Source: Tidjanibacter sp.
GTDB lineage: Bacteria; Bacteroidota; Bacteroidia; Bacteroidales; Rikenellaceae
Assembly (NCBI GenBank): GCA_017396085.1
Contig: JAFQNC010000006.1
Location: 1-64,000 of the forward strand
Direction: 5' to 3'
Length of the DNA: 64,000 nt
A program made the translations under genes and the position numbers. Below the pieces are notes generated by a model, which saw only the letters and a list, made by a program, of their open reading frames with translations, did no database searches and was not told the DNA's origin. Below are positions 51,352 to 59,218 of this stretch, piece after piece; positions within the stretch are counted from its first letter, which is position 1; every line of letters starts with the position of its first letter.

Positions 51352-51382
51352 TTTACTAATTACTCTTTACTAATTACTAATT
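51352..51382. repeat. Dispersed 'ATTAGTAA' intergenic repeat, copy 4 (inverted)
   Basis: TTTACTAATTACTCTTTAC followed by TAATTACTAATT matches the reverse complement of the copies at 11 and 14 kb. Confidence 0.88.
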
Positions 51383-51472
51383 GCTCTTCCTGCCCCTTTC
51401 TGCCCTTTCTGCCCTTTCACAAACCCCTCCGCACAGCAGCGACCCAAGGCCGACTTGGGTAGAGTCAAAAGA

Positions 51473-51515
51473 GAATCCCACCCCTGCGGCACAAAGCACC
51501 GCAAGGGTGGGACTC
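51473..51515 (-). terminator. Terminator of the PL12 lyase / end of the GAG locus
   Basis: A 17-bp stem (51473-51489 with 51499-51515, two mismatches) encloses a 9-nt loop and is followed on the minus strand by TCTTTTGACTC. It lies ~100 bp past the lyase stop. A second hairpin ACCCAAG...CTTGGGT lies at 51432-51450. Confidence 0.7.
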
Positions 51516-51614
51516 TACACTAAAAGTTTTTCGGACTCCTTTTTACAAAAAGGGGCAAACAAATCAGGCTACGCCCACACAAAGGGGCCAGACCAATTAG
51601 GGGCAACGCCTGCG

Positions 51615-53627
51615 TTACAATTCCGCACTCAGTTTGTGGCTCTTTCCGTTCACTTTCACCTTCACAGCCACGCCGGCGGGCGAATACTCCCTACCAACGA
51701 ACTGTGCGCTGATTTTGGGACCTTTGCCGGCCTCTTTGTGGGGCACAATGACGGTGATGTAGCGCATAGCCTTGTCGGAGGCTTTCTTGGCCACATCGAA
51801 ACTTACCCTCTTGCGCTCCACCTTGCTCTTGTACTTGTCGGAGAACCAGCCTTGGGCCTCGGTGGTAGTTGCGCCACGTGGGGCGAAACATTGGAGCGTG
51901 AGGTTACTCTCAAAGTCATTGTGGGTGGTGCAGCGCATCTTGTCGCCATCTATGCTCACCTCTCCCACGGGCATTTGGTAATTGAGATTGACCACGCCCT
52001 CGGCGTTACCCACAGCCTCGTCCACAATCACAAACCAACTCTCCTCCACGAAGAACACCGTTCTGCGATGGGTGAGTCCCTCGTAGGAGGGATTTTCGGT
52101 TACAAGCACCTGCACCTCGCCCTCGGGCTGCCAGAGGAGCGTTTTGGACTCGGTGGTTTGGAGGTTTTCGCCACCAAGGGAGAGAGTGTTGTGTACGGCG
52201 GTTTGGCGGAACCAGTTGCGCCACTTCATCACCTCTTCATCGCCTGCGTAGATGTAGGAGCCGCTGTCGGACATCAGCCTGTGGCCGTTGTACCAAAGTT
52301 CAAACGTACCATTGTCGGGCTGGCAGTGCCACTCTCCTTTGGGGCCTGCCTTCACAACCATCTGCACGGCGTCTTGCCCCCAACCGCTACGGAAGGTGAA
52401 GAAACCTGCCGTGAGGTGTCCTTTGGACTTGTAGGCGGGCAGTGCGCCCTCCTTGCCATCGGTAGCCATATAACGCACAAAGTCGTTATCCCCAAAGACG
52501 TCAAGCCACGTGCGGTAGTTCTTGATAACTTCCTGTTTGTGTGCCACCTTTGCATCACTGAAACAGGGGTTTTCGTAGTCGGGGAAGCAGATGTTGGCAT
52601 AGAACTCAATCATCTTCTCCAGCGCATCCACATAGCTCTGCGGGAAGGCGCTCTTGAAGCCATTGAGGGTTGCCACTTGGAGGGCCTCATAGAAGATGTT
52701 GATTGTGGCCAAGTGGTAGTGTGGACAGAGTTCAAAGTGTCCGCCATCGTCAAACACCTGCACAGCGACCTCCCTGTTGAGAATCTCCACACCGCTCTCT
52801 CGCCACACTTCGGCCCTTTTGAACTCGGGGAAGAAGGTGCCCGCATAGAGCATCCTTTGGGCTTGGAACAGCAGGTGGTTACCCTTTGCGGAGTAGTTTT
52901 CCATAATGTGCTCGGCGTGGCGGTGGTAGTTCACAAGGAACTCGCTCAGGAACTCGGCCGTGAATGAGGGCGAGCAGATGAAGAGTTGGAATTGGAGTGT
53001 TTGGTCCTCCAAACGGTGGCTTACCTCCAAGGGCCTCCACGCAAAGCGAGCATTTTCGGCATCGGCCTTGATGGTGCTCTCTTCGTTGATTTCATACTCC
53101 TCCTTGCTGATTTTCACAAGCGGGTTTTTCCTTATCCAATCAATGTACTGCTTGGTCCACTCCTCGGCATACTTTTCATCTCCACTTGTGCGGTAGGCCT
53201 TACCCATTGGGGTAAACCACTTGTGGCGGTGGAGTTGCCAACGGAGTTCGTTGTCCTTCACGGGCCAATAGCGCCAATCAATGTCCTCGCCATAGTTGAA
53301 CGAGGGCTGATAGCCATAGTGGACAAAGAAGGTGTGGTCCAGAGCCTCATCGGCCCACTTCTGCTCGTTGGCCGAGATGCGCACGGTGGCGGGGTTGGGG
53401 ATGTCGGGGGTGGTGATGTGGGTGCGGGCCTTGTAGTAGGCCAGCAGGGCCTCGGCAGCCTCCTCCACCCTACCCTCGGCGTGAAGAGCCTTGACCTCGG
53501 CGAGTTCGGGCATATCAAGATTGAGAAGCCCAAGGGCCTCTTCCTTGAGGGTTGGTTGCGCTCCGGCTACACCAACAGCGGCCACGAGAGCCGCTGTCAG
53601 TGCAAAAAGTTTCGAGAATAAACGCAT
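51615..53627 (-). CDS. Heparinase II/III-family lyase, PL12 heparan-sulfate lyase type
   Basis: The 670-residue exported enzyme has a signal peptide (1-23, cleavage near AGA-QPT), an (alpha/alpha)-toroid domain (about 40-370) and a beta-sandwich domain (about 380-665). GNHLLFQAQRMLYAGTFFPEF holds the likely catalytic Asn, DDGGHFELCPHYHLATINIFYEA the catalytic Tyr/His region. WHCQPDNGTFELWYNGHRLMSDSG and HNTLSLGG mark the second domain of PL12 HepC-like enzymes. It cleaves the less-sulfated regions of heparan sulfate, giving unsaturated uronides. It follows the GH88 gene by 75 bp. Confidence 0.87.
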   Translation of the reverse strand: MRLFSKLFALTAALVAAVGVAGAQPTLKEEALGLLNLDMPELAEVKALHAEGRVEEAAEALLAYYKARTHITTPDIPNPATVRISANEQKWADEALDHTFFVHYGYQPSFNYGEDIDWRYWPVKDNELRWQLHRHKWFTPMGKAYRTSGDEKYAEEWTKQYIDWIRKNPLVKISKEEYEINEESTIKADAENARFAWRPLEVSHRLEDQTLQFQLFICSPSFTAEFLSEFLVNYHRHAEHIMENYSAKGNHLLFQAQRMLYAGTFFPEFKRAEVWRESGVEILNREVAVQVFDDGGHFELCPHYHLATINIFYEALQVATLNGFKSAFPQSYVDALEKMIEFYANICFPDYENPCFSDAKVAHKQEVIKNYRTWLDVFGDNDFVRYMATDGKEGALPAYKSKGHLTAGFFTFRSGWGQDAVQMVVKAGPKGEWHCQPDNGTFELWYNGHRLMSDSGSYIYAGDEEVMKWRNWFRQTAVHNTLSLGGENLQTTESKTLLWQPEGEVQVLVTENPSYEGLTHRRTVFFVEESWFVIVDEAVGNAEGVVNLNYQMPVGEVSIDGDKMRCTTHNDFESNLTLQCFAPRGATTTEAQGWFSDKYKSKVERKRVSFDVAKKASDKAMRYITVIVPHKEAGKGPKISAQFVGREYSPAGVAVKVKVNGKSHKLSAEL

Positions 53628-53701
53628 AATCGTTCTCTTCTTGTGTGTGTTTATGTGTCAATCTCTTGCGGTGTCCGCTTTCTTTCTATCCGAAAGGGGG
53701 C

Positions 53702-54976
53702 CTACAAGTCGGCATATTTGATACCCTCGAGGGCCATATACCTCTGAAGGCCTTCGAGATAGTAGTAGTCGGCATAGTTCAGAGGAACATCCACCTCCGA
53801 GCCGTGGGGCAGCGAGCCTGTGGAGTGCATCAGCACAAAGCCCTCGTTGGTACCCTCGGCTGCCAGATAGGCATCGCTCGAGAGGCTTTTGAGGATTTTT
53901 TCTGCATAGTTGTAGTACTTCTTGCCACCCTCCACGAAGGTGCTCAGCTCGAGCAGACCACAAGCGGTAACGGCAGCAGCCGAAGCATCACGGGGAGTAT
54001 CCTCACCCTCGGGTGCGTGGTAGTCCCAGTAGGGAATTGCATCCTCGGTGGTAACGCGACTCATAATCATATCGGCAATTTTCACAGCGTGGTCCAAGTA
54101 CCTTTTGTCGCCTGTTTCGCGGTAGGCTGCGGTGTAGCCATAGACGCCCCAAGCCTGACCACGAGCCCAAGCCGAGTCATCGGCCTTGCCCTGATAGGTC
54201 TGCTTGCACTCTACACTGCCATCGGGGTTGTAACTTACAACGTGGTAGGAGGTTACGTCCTCACGGAAGTGGTTTTCCATTGTGGTGTTGGCGTGGATGA
54301 CAGCCACCTGACCATAGTAGGGATTGCCGGTGATTTTCGATGCGGCAAAGAGCAGGTCAAGGTTCATCATATTGTCGATGATAACGGGGAAGTTCCACGC
54401 ACCAAAGTCCCACGAGCGGATGCAACCAATCTCTTTGTTGAAGCGGCTGCAAAGGTTGTCGGCAGTGCGCACGAGCACCTCGGGAATGGTGTCGCAGGGC
54501 ATCAGGCGGTGGGCGTTGCCATAACTACAGTTAATCATAAAGCCCAAGTCGTGGGTCTGTGTGTAGTGGCTCACGGGGAAGAGCAGGTTGGTGAACTTCA
54601 CAGCAGCCTCCTTGACAGCCTCGTTGCCGGTGAACTCATAGACATACCAGAGCGAGCCGGGGTAGAAACCGCTGGTCCAGTCGTAGACACCTGCTAATCG
54701 GCGTTTGCCGAGCAGTTCGGGTGCAGCCTTCTTGCGGAGCGAGTCCTTGAAGGTGTCGAAATCCTTTTCGAGTTGTTTTTCGAGCATTGCGGGGTCGTAG
54801 CCGGCCCAAATGGAGCGAGGAATCATCGGGGTGTCGCCAATCTCCTCGGCAGTTTGGAGCAGTTGCACGGTGGCGCGGTCCACTGCCACCTTAATCCAAC
54901 CATAATCTTTCGGTTGCGAGCAGCCTGCGAGAGCCACCACGGCCACGGCTGCAACAATCAAGTGTTTGATTTTCAT
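53702..54976 (-). CDS. GH88 unsaturated glucuronyl hydrolase (lipoprotein)
   Basis: The 424-residue protein has a lipoprotein signal (LAGC near 19) and an (alpha/alpha)6 barrel. PVIIDNMMNLDLLFAAS carries the conserved Asp of GH88, and DDSAWARGQAWGVYGYTAAYRETG with PRDASAAAVTACGLLEL the second Asp region and substrate-binding residues. It hydrolyses the unsaturated uronic acid from oligosaccharides produced by the neighbouring lyase. A lipobox suggests it is membrane-tethered rather than free in the periplasm. Confidence 0.92.
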   Translation of the reverse strand: MKIKHLIVAAVAVVALAGCSQPKDYGWIKVAVDRATVQLLQTAEEIGDTPMIPRSIWAGYDPAMLEKQLEKDFDTFKDSLRKKAAPELLGKRRLAGVYDWTSGFYPGSLWYVYEFTGNEAVKEAAVKFTNLLFPVSHYTQTHDLGFMINCSYGNAHRLMPCDTIPEVLVRTADNLCSRFNKEIGCIRSWDFGAWNFPVIIDNMMNLDLLFAASKITGNPYYGQVAVIHANTTMENHFREDVTSYHVVSYNPDGSVECKQTYQGKADDSAWARGQAWGVYGYTAAYRETGDKRYLDHAVKIADMIMSRVTTEDAIPYWDYHAPEGEDTPRDASAAAVTACGLLELSTFVEGGKKYYNYAEKILKSLSSDAYLAAEGTNEGFVLMHSTGSLPHGSEVDVPLNYADYYYLEGLQRYMALEGIKYADL

Positions 54977-55021
54977 CTATCTAAAAGTCTATTAGTGTTT
55001 CGTTCAACAAAAAACCGACAA

Positions 55022-55055
55022 AGCAGTGTGGGGTGGTTTGTCCCCACACTGCTTG
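55022..55055 (-). terminator. Terminator between the second glycan-binding gene and GH88
   Basis: AAGCAGTGTGGGG (55022-55034) pairs perfectly with CCCCACACTGCTT (55043-55055). On the minus strand it is followed by TGTCGGTTTTTTG. It may reduce expression of the downstream GH88/PL12 pair relative to susCD. Confidence 0.88.
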
Positions 55056-55088
55056 TTTGTCTGTCAGCCTCCTATCGGCAGGCCGAGC

Positions 55089-57449
55089 CTACTCCTCAAC
55101 GAGCGACGAGTCGAGGTAGATGAGCATAGGAGTACACTGCACAGCAGTACTCAACATAGGCGACTCACCATTCACGTTAGCCTGCATACCAACGCCCACT
55201 ACACCATCGCCATAGACACCGTTCAACACGAATTTCTCGGGATTGACGGTAACTGCGAAAGTCTCGAGAGTGATGTAGTAGCCACAGTGTTGGAGATTCT
55301 CCGCTGCCGTGTTCCAATAGGAGATGGGAGAGATTGAAGAATAGCTAACGGCAATGTTAACGCCTGCGTAGTAGCTGTCCCAAATGGCAACCATTACATT
55401 GTCGGTAGCATCGGAAGCCGGAGTGCTCTTGTTGGTCCACTTACTATTGAGGTTGTACCACATTGCATTGCGGCGGTTGTCGAGAGTGAGGCCGGTAACC
55501 TCTGCACCGGTTGCATCGTAGGCCTTAACGGTGGGAGTGATGGTACCACCGGTCTTGGGATTGAAACGGAATGCAAAGGGAGTGAGCTGAACGTCAAGAC
55601 CATTGGCACGGTTGTTCTGGTGCGAAAGACCTGCGTGGTGAACGAAGAAGGGGAACTTCTTGCTCACTTTGGCATCGCCCTCACCAACGGTTACGGTAAC
55701 ATAGGCATAGTGTGCACGAGCAGCCTGAGGCCTATAGGTGGTATCATCTTCTTTTTGCACTCCTTGATAAGTGATGGTGATGGTACCGGTTGCTTCATCA
55801 ATAGCCAAACCACCGGGCTGGTTGGAGCCATTGGTGGGAGTGCTAATCTTGTAGGCAACAACTGCACCCTCGGAGATGTCGCTGCTGGCCACGGGTACGG
55901 TGAGAGTACCATCGGCCTTGGTGATACGCCACTGGTCGGCGTGCTCGGCCGAAAGACCGAGGTTGTTACCCCAGCGCACGGTGGTGAACTTGTTGGGGTT
56001 CTCGGCAGCGGCCTGTGCAACCTTCACGGTGTAGGACTGAGTAGCAACCGAAGTATTCTCGGTGGCAACGATTACCTCAAACTCCGATTTTTTGTAGACA
56101 CCTGCGGCAACATTCGACACGAAGGTCAGCACAACCTCTGCATCGGCAGAACCGGTTGCGGGCTCGGCAGTAACGCCCTCGGGAACGGTAACGGTCCAAG
56201 GCACATTAGCCTTCACGCTAACGGTAGCGGTGGTTGCATCGGCAGCAACAGCGATGGGCTCGGTGGGCTCCACGGTGAAGTAGATAGGCTCCGAGTTGGT
56301 GTTGCTCTGCACGAAAGTTACGCTCTTGGTGAAGCCCTCGGCCTCAATGGTAACGGTGGCGGTACGAGTAGCCTCGGTGTTGTTCTCTGCCAACAAGAAG
56401 GTAACAACCTCGGTGCGAATGGCACGGCTCTCAACCACGCTAATCCACTCCTGTGCCTCGGCGGGAATCTTCACCTCATAGTCGAGGTTGGTCTGGATGG
56501 TAACCCCAAAGCGACCACCAACCTGCTCGGCGGAGAATGCCTCATCCGAAACGTTCATCACAGCCTCCTCGATGGAGATGTACTGTGCTTTGAACTCGCT
56601 GGTGGAGTTCTTCACTGCGGTAATCATCACATAGCCCTTAACCACGGGGTTGGGAACGGTGATTTTGATGACACCACCATTGTTGTCGGTGGGTACAACC
56701 TCTGCCTCATAGGTACCCTTAACCTCAAAGCGCACGCTCTCGTCGCCATCGGCCAAGGTGTAGGCCAACTCCACGGTCTGACCTGCACTCACTGCGAGGT
56801 CATATTTCTCAACCTTGAATGCAAAGCCGGGCACTTTCGAGATGGTGAACACGGTACCATCGGCCAAAGTCAGATAGACTGCGTTCTCGTCCTCGCTAAC
56901 GGTAATCTTGGTGCTCTGGTCGTAGGCCGAAGCGACCTCTTCCCATTTTGCGCCATTGTCGTAGGAAATCTCCCACTTGCCCTCGTTGATGCGGAGTTGG
57001 GGAGTAACACCGAGTGCGCTCACCTTCTTGCCGTCAATCAGCACGGGCTCGCCATTCACGGTCCAATAATAGCCATCCTCGGCACTGTAGGCGATGCTTA
57101 CCACGGGAGTTGCACCCTGCTCGCCCTGAGGACCGGTTGCACCTTGGTCGCCCTTGTCGCCCTTATTACCCTTGTCGCCATTCTTCAGCGTGTAGGTCTT
57201 GCCATTGGAGAAGGTGATGGTGAAACCATCGGCAGCCTCGGTAATTTTCTCGATGTAGAGGTCGTTCTGGTGGGCAGCCACAAAGGCCTGAATGGTAGCA
57301 ATGTTGGCGTTCATATCGCCACACAACTGCTCAAGTGTCTCCACCCTACCCTCAAGATTGTCCAGACGGTCCGAAATCTCATCCAGTCCGTTTTGGCATC
57401 CGCTCAATGCGAACATTGCAGCGAAAAGGAATACAAAAATCTTTTTCAT
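55089..57449 (-). CDS. Surface glycan-binding lipoprotein with collagen-like stalk and BACON-type domains
   Basis: The 786-residue lipoprotein (lipobox LSGC, Cys18) has, in order: a coiled coil (20-60, DUF4988-like), a collagen-type Gly-X-Y run (NGDKGNKGDKGDQGATG and further, about 90-118), a DUF4988-type domain, Ig/BACON-like repeats (about 215-490, with ANVPWTVTVPEGVTAEP and VTFVQSN), and a ~300-residue C-terminal module starting FTTVRWGNNLGLS. The same module ends the protein encoded at 62371. The position after susD makes it the SGBP of the locus. Ligand by context: heparan sulfate. Confidence 0.83.
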   Translation of the reverse strand: MKKIFVFLFAAMFALSGCQNGLDEISDRLDNLEGRVETLEQLCGDMNANIATIQAFVAAHQNDLYIEKITEAADGFTITFSNGKTYTLKNGDKGNKGDKGDQGATGPQGEQGATPVVSIAYSAEDGYYWTVNGEPVLIDGKKVSALGVTPQLRINEGKWEISYDNGAKWEEVASAYDQSTKITVSEDENAVYLTLADGTVFTISKVPGFAFKVEKYDLAVSAGQTVELAYTLADGDESVRFEVKGTYEAEVVPTDNNGGVIKITVPNPVVKGYVMITAVKNSTSEFKAQYISIEEAVMNVSDEAFSAEQVGGRFGVTIQTNLDYEVKIPAEAQEWISVVESRAIRTEVVTFLLAENNTEATRTATVTIEAEGFTKSVTFVQSNTNSEPIYFTVEPTEPIAVAADATTATVSVKANVPWTVTVPEGVTAEPATGSADAEVVLTFVSNVAAGVYKKSEFEVIVATENTSVATQSYTVKVAQAAAENPNKFTTVRWGNNLGLSAEHADQWRITKADGTLTVPVASSDISEGAVVAYKISTPTNGSNQPGGLAIDEATGTITITYQGVQKEDDTTYRPQAARAHYAYVTVTVGEGDAKVSKKFPFFVHHAGLSHQNNRANGLDVQLTPFAFRFNPKTGGTITPTVKAYDATGAEVTGLTLDNRRNAMWYNLNSKWTNKSTPASDATDNVMVAIWDSYYAGVNIAVSYSSISPISYWNTAAENLQHCGYYITLETFAVTVNPEKFVLNGVYGDGVVGVGMQANVNGESPMLSTAVQCTPMLIYLDSSLVEE

Positions 57450-57485
57450 AGTTTGTTGAGTATTTTTAGAATTAGTTTTTATTGA

Positions 57486-59204
57486 TTATTTCCAACCATC
57501 GTTTTGGTCAAACTGCTCACACAAGTCCATCTCCCTCTGGGGAATGGGCAGCAGTTCGTTCTTGTTCTTGAAGGTGTACAGGGCACCGATGTAGTAGTCG
57601 GGGCCGGTCTCGTGCCAATCCATCAGTTTGCGATAGGTCTCCTGCACGGTTTCGTAGTAGATACCCCAGCGCACCAAGTCCTGACGGCGGTGGCCCTCAT
57701 AGCAGAGTTCGTAGCTACGCTCATCCCTCACAGCCTGCTGGAACTGCTCATAGGAGAGGCCTGCGGGCAGGTCGGCCTCGGCCGAGGGAAGAGTAACATC
57801 CTCCACACCGAAACCACGCCTACGCACCTGATTGATAGCCTCATAGGCCTCGCTGGTGGGCTTACCGTAGTGCTCATTGAGAGCCTCGGCATAGAGCAAC
57901 AGCACATCGGCATAGCGGAGCACATACCAGTTCACATTGGAATAGTTGTTGTCGGGCAACTGGTTTTCGTCTTTCACAAACTCCTCGATGTCCCACTTGC
58001 GGGGCGAGAGTTGGCTGCTGTACTTGCTGCGCCAAGCGTTGGTCCAACCAAGCCAATTCTCATTCATAGCCATCTCAAAGGTGATGTCGGTTGCCTCGTT
58101 GTTCACCTTGAGCCTTTCGATACAGGTCTTGCCCGTAGCATTGGTGTACTTGTAGTCGGCATAGGCAAAGCCCCAACGCTGGTCCTTGTCGTAGTCCTTC
58201 CACTCGCCAACGAAGGTGGGGTTCACCTTGTAGAGAGCGATGTTGTAGTTACCCTTGATGGAGCCGTTCTGTGCGGTTACGCCATTCCATTTACCCACGC
58301 GACCACTCGAAGTGTTGGTCGATTGGGGCGACCAGTAGGATACCTCCAAGAGGCTCTCTTTGGGCTCCCACACGTTGTTGGCGCAGTTGGTCCAGAGAGT
58401 TTTGCAGGAGGGAATCAGAGCGTGCTTACCCGAAGTTATCACAGTGGCAGCAGCGGCTGCAGCATTCTCCCACTTGCTCTCATCGCACAATGGGTAGCCT
58501 GCCCAAGTGGCATACACCTTGGCCAACAGACCATAGGCGGTACCCTTCGAGATGCGGAATGCGGAGTTGGTCCTCACATCCTCGCCCACCCAAGGCAGAG
58601 CATCAACAGCCTCCTTGAGGTCTTTCTCAATGTACTCATACACCTTCACAGGGTCCTCTTGCACAAACTTCGAGGGGTGCAGGTAGGACATCGCAGTGGA
58701 GGTAATCAGGGGCACGTGGCCAAACCACCTAACCAGTTCAAAGTAGAATATTGCCCTCAGCACCTTGGCCTCGGCCACATAGATGTTGGCCAATTCAAGG
58801 TCCTTTTCGGCAAATTCGGGCATTCGTGCCTCCATAGTTTCAAGGAAGTCGTTGGCGCAGTAGATACCCGAATAGAGTGCTGCCCAACTCTCCTGCACCT
58901 CGGCATCGGTGGTGCTGTAGGCGTTGCTTGCCTGCTGACGGGTACCAACGGTGGTTGTACCCTCGGCCTTTGCTTGGTCGTTGGGGATGTCGAAAATCAT
59001 CGAGAGGTTCATACCATAGACACCATCCACGCCCAACTTGCTGTACACGCCCAACAGAACGCTCTCGGCCTGTGCAGCATTCTTCACATAATTTCCCTTG
59101 TCCACCTGAGTGTAGACCTGCTCATCGAGCGAGCAACCGCTCAAAGCGCCCATCATCATCAGGCCCGAGAGAATCACACATATATTATATATAGTCCTTT
59201 TCAT
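57486..59204 (-). CDS. susD: SusD/RagB-family surface glycan-binding lipoprotein
   Basis: The 572-residue lipoprotein has signal MKRTIYNICVILSGLMMMGA and lipobox LSGC, then SLDEQVYTQVDKGNY and ESVLLGVYSKLG. SusD TPR-like helices include YIEKDLKEAVDALPW and GLLAKVYATWAG, and the C-terminal segment has VRDERSYELCYEGHRRQDLVRWG, the family signature. It forms the lid of the SusC transporter. Start 59204 is chosen because it opens the signal peptide and has GGAG at -7; an ATG at 59219 overlaps the susC stop. Confidence 0.95.
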   Translation of the reverse strand: MKRTIYNICVILSGLMMMGALSGCSLDEQVYTQVDKGNYVKNAAQAESVLLGVYSKLGVDGVYGMNLSMIFDIPNDQAKAEGTTTVGTRQQASNAYSTTDAEVQESWAALYSGIYCANDFLETMEARMPEFAEKDLELANIYVAEAKVLRAIFYFELVRWFGHVPLITSTAMSYLHPSKFVQEDPVKVYEYIEKDLKEAVDALPWVGEDVRTNSAFRISKGTAYGLLAKVYATWAGYPLCDESKWENAAAAAATVITSGKHALIPSCKTLWTNCANNVWEPKESLLEVSYWSPQSTNTSSGRVGKWNGVTAQNGSIKGNYNIALYKVNPTFVGEWKDYDKDQRWGFAYADYKYTNATGKTCIERLKVNNEATDITFEMAMNENWLGWTNAWRSKYSSQLSPRKWDIEEFVKDENQLPDNNYSNVNWYVLRYADVLLLYAEALNEHYGKPTSEAYEAINQVRRRGFGVEDVTLPSAEADLPAGLSYEQFQQAVRDERSYELCYEGHRRQDLVRWGIYYETVQETYRKLMDWHETGPDYYIGALYTFKNKNELLPIPQREMDLCEQFDQNDGWK

Positions 59205-59218
59205 ATTCTCCGTAGTCA

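Larger units (their letters stand above)
51023..51614. other. Gene-free spacer between the capsule locus and the GAG-utilisation locus
   Basis: It holds a run of nine G at 51125-51133, tandem AAAATTCAAAAGTC words (51192-51230), a GCTCGGCGG/CCGCCGAGC palindrome near 51250-51270, a CTCCCCTA/TAGGGGAG hairpin (about 51296-51316), an inverted 'ATTAGTAA' repeat (51352-51382), three CTGCCCTTT words (about 51389-51418) and the PL12 terminator. No ORF is convincing. Confidence 0.8.

Noticed and set aside
51381..52967. 528-aa plus-strand ORF
   Set aside because: Mostly antisense to the PL12 gene and begins in a repeat-rich spacer.
55620..57485. 621-aa plus-strand ORF
   Set aside because: It is the antisense shadow of the glycan-binding lipoprotein; low-complexity Gly/Leu/His translation without motifs.
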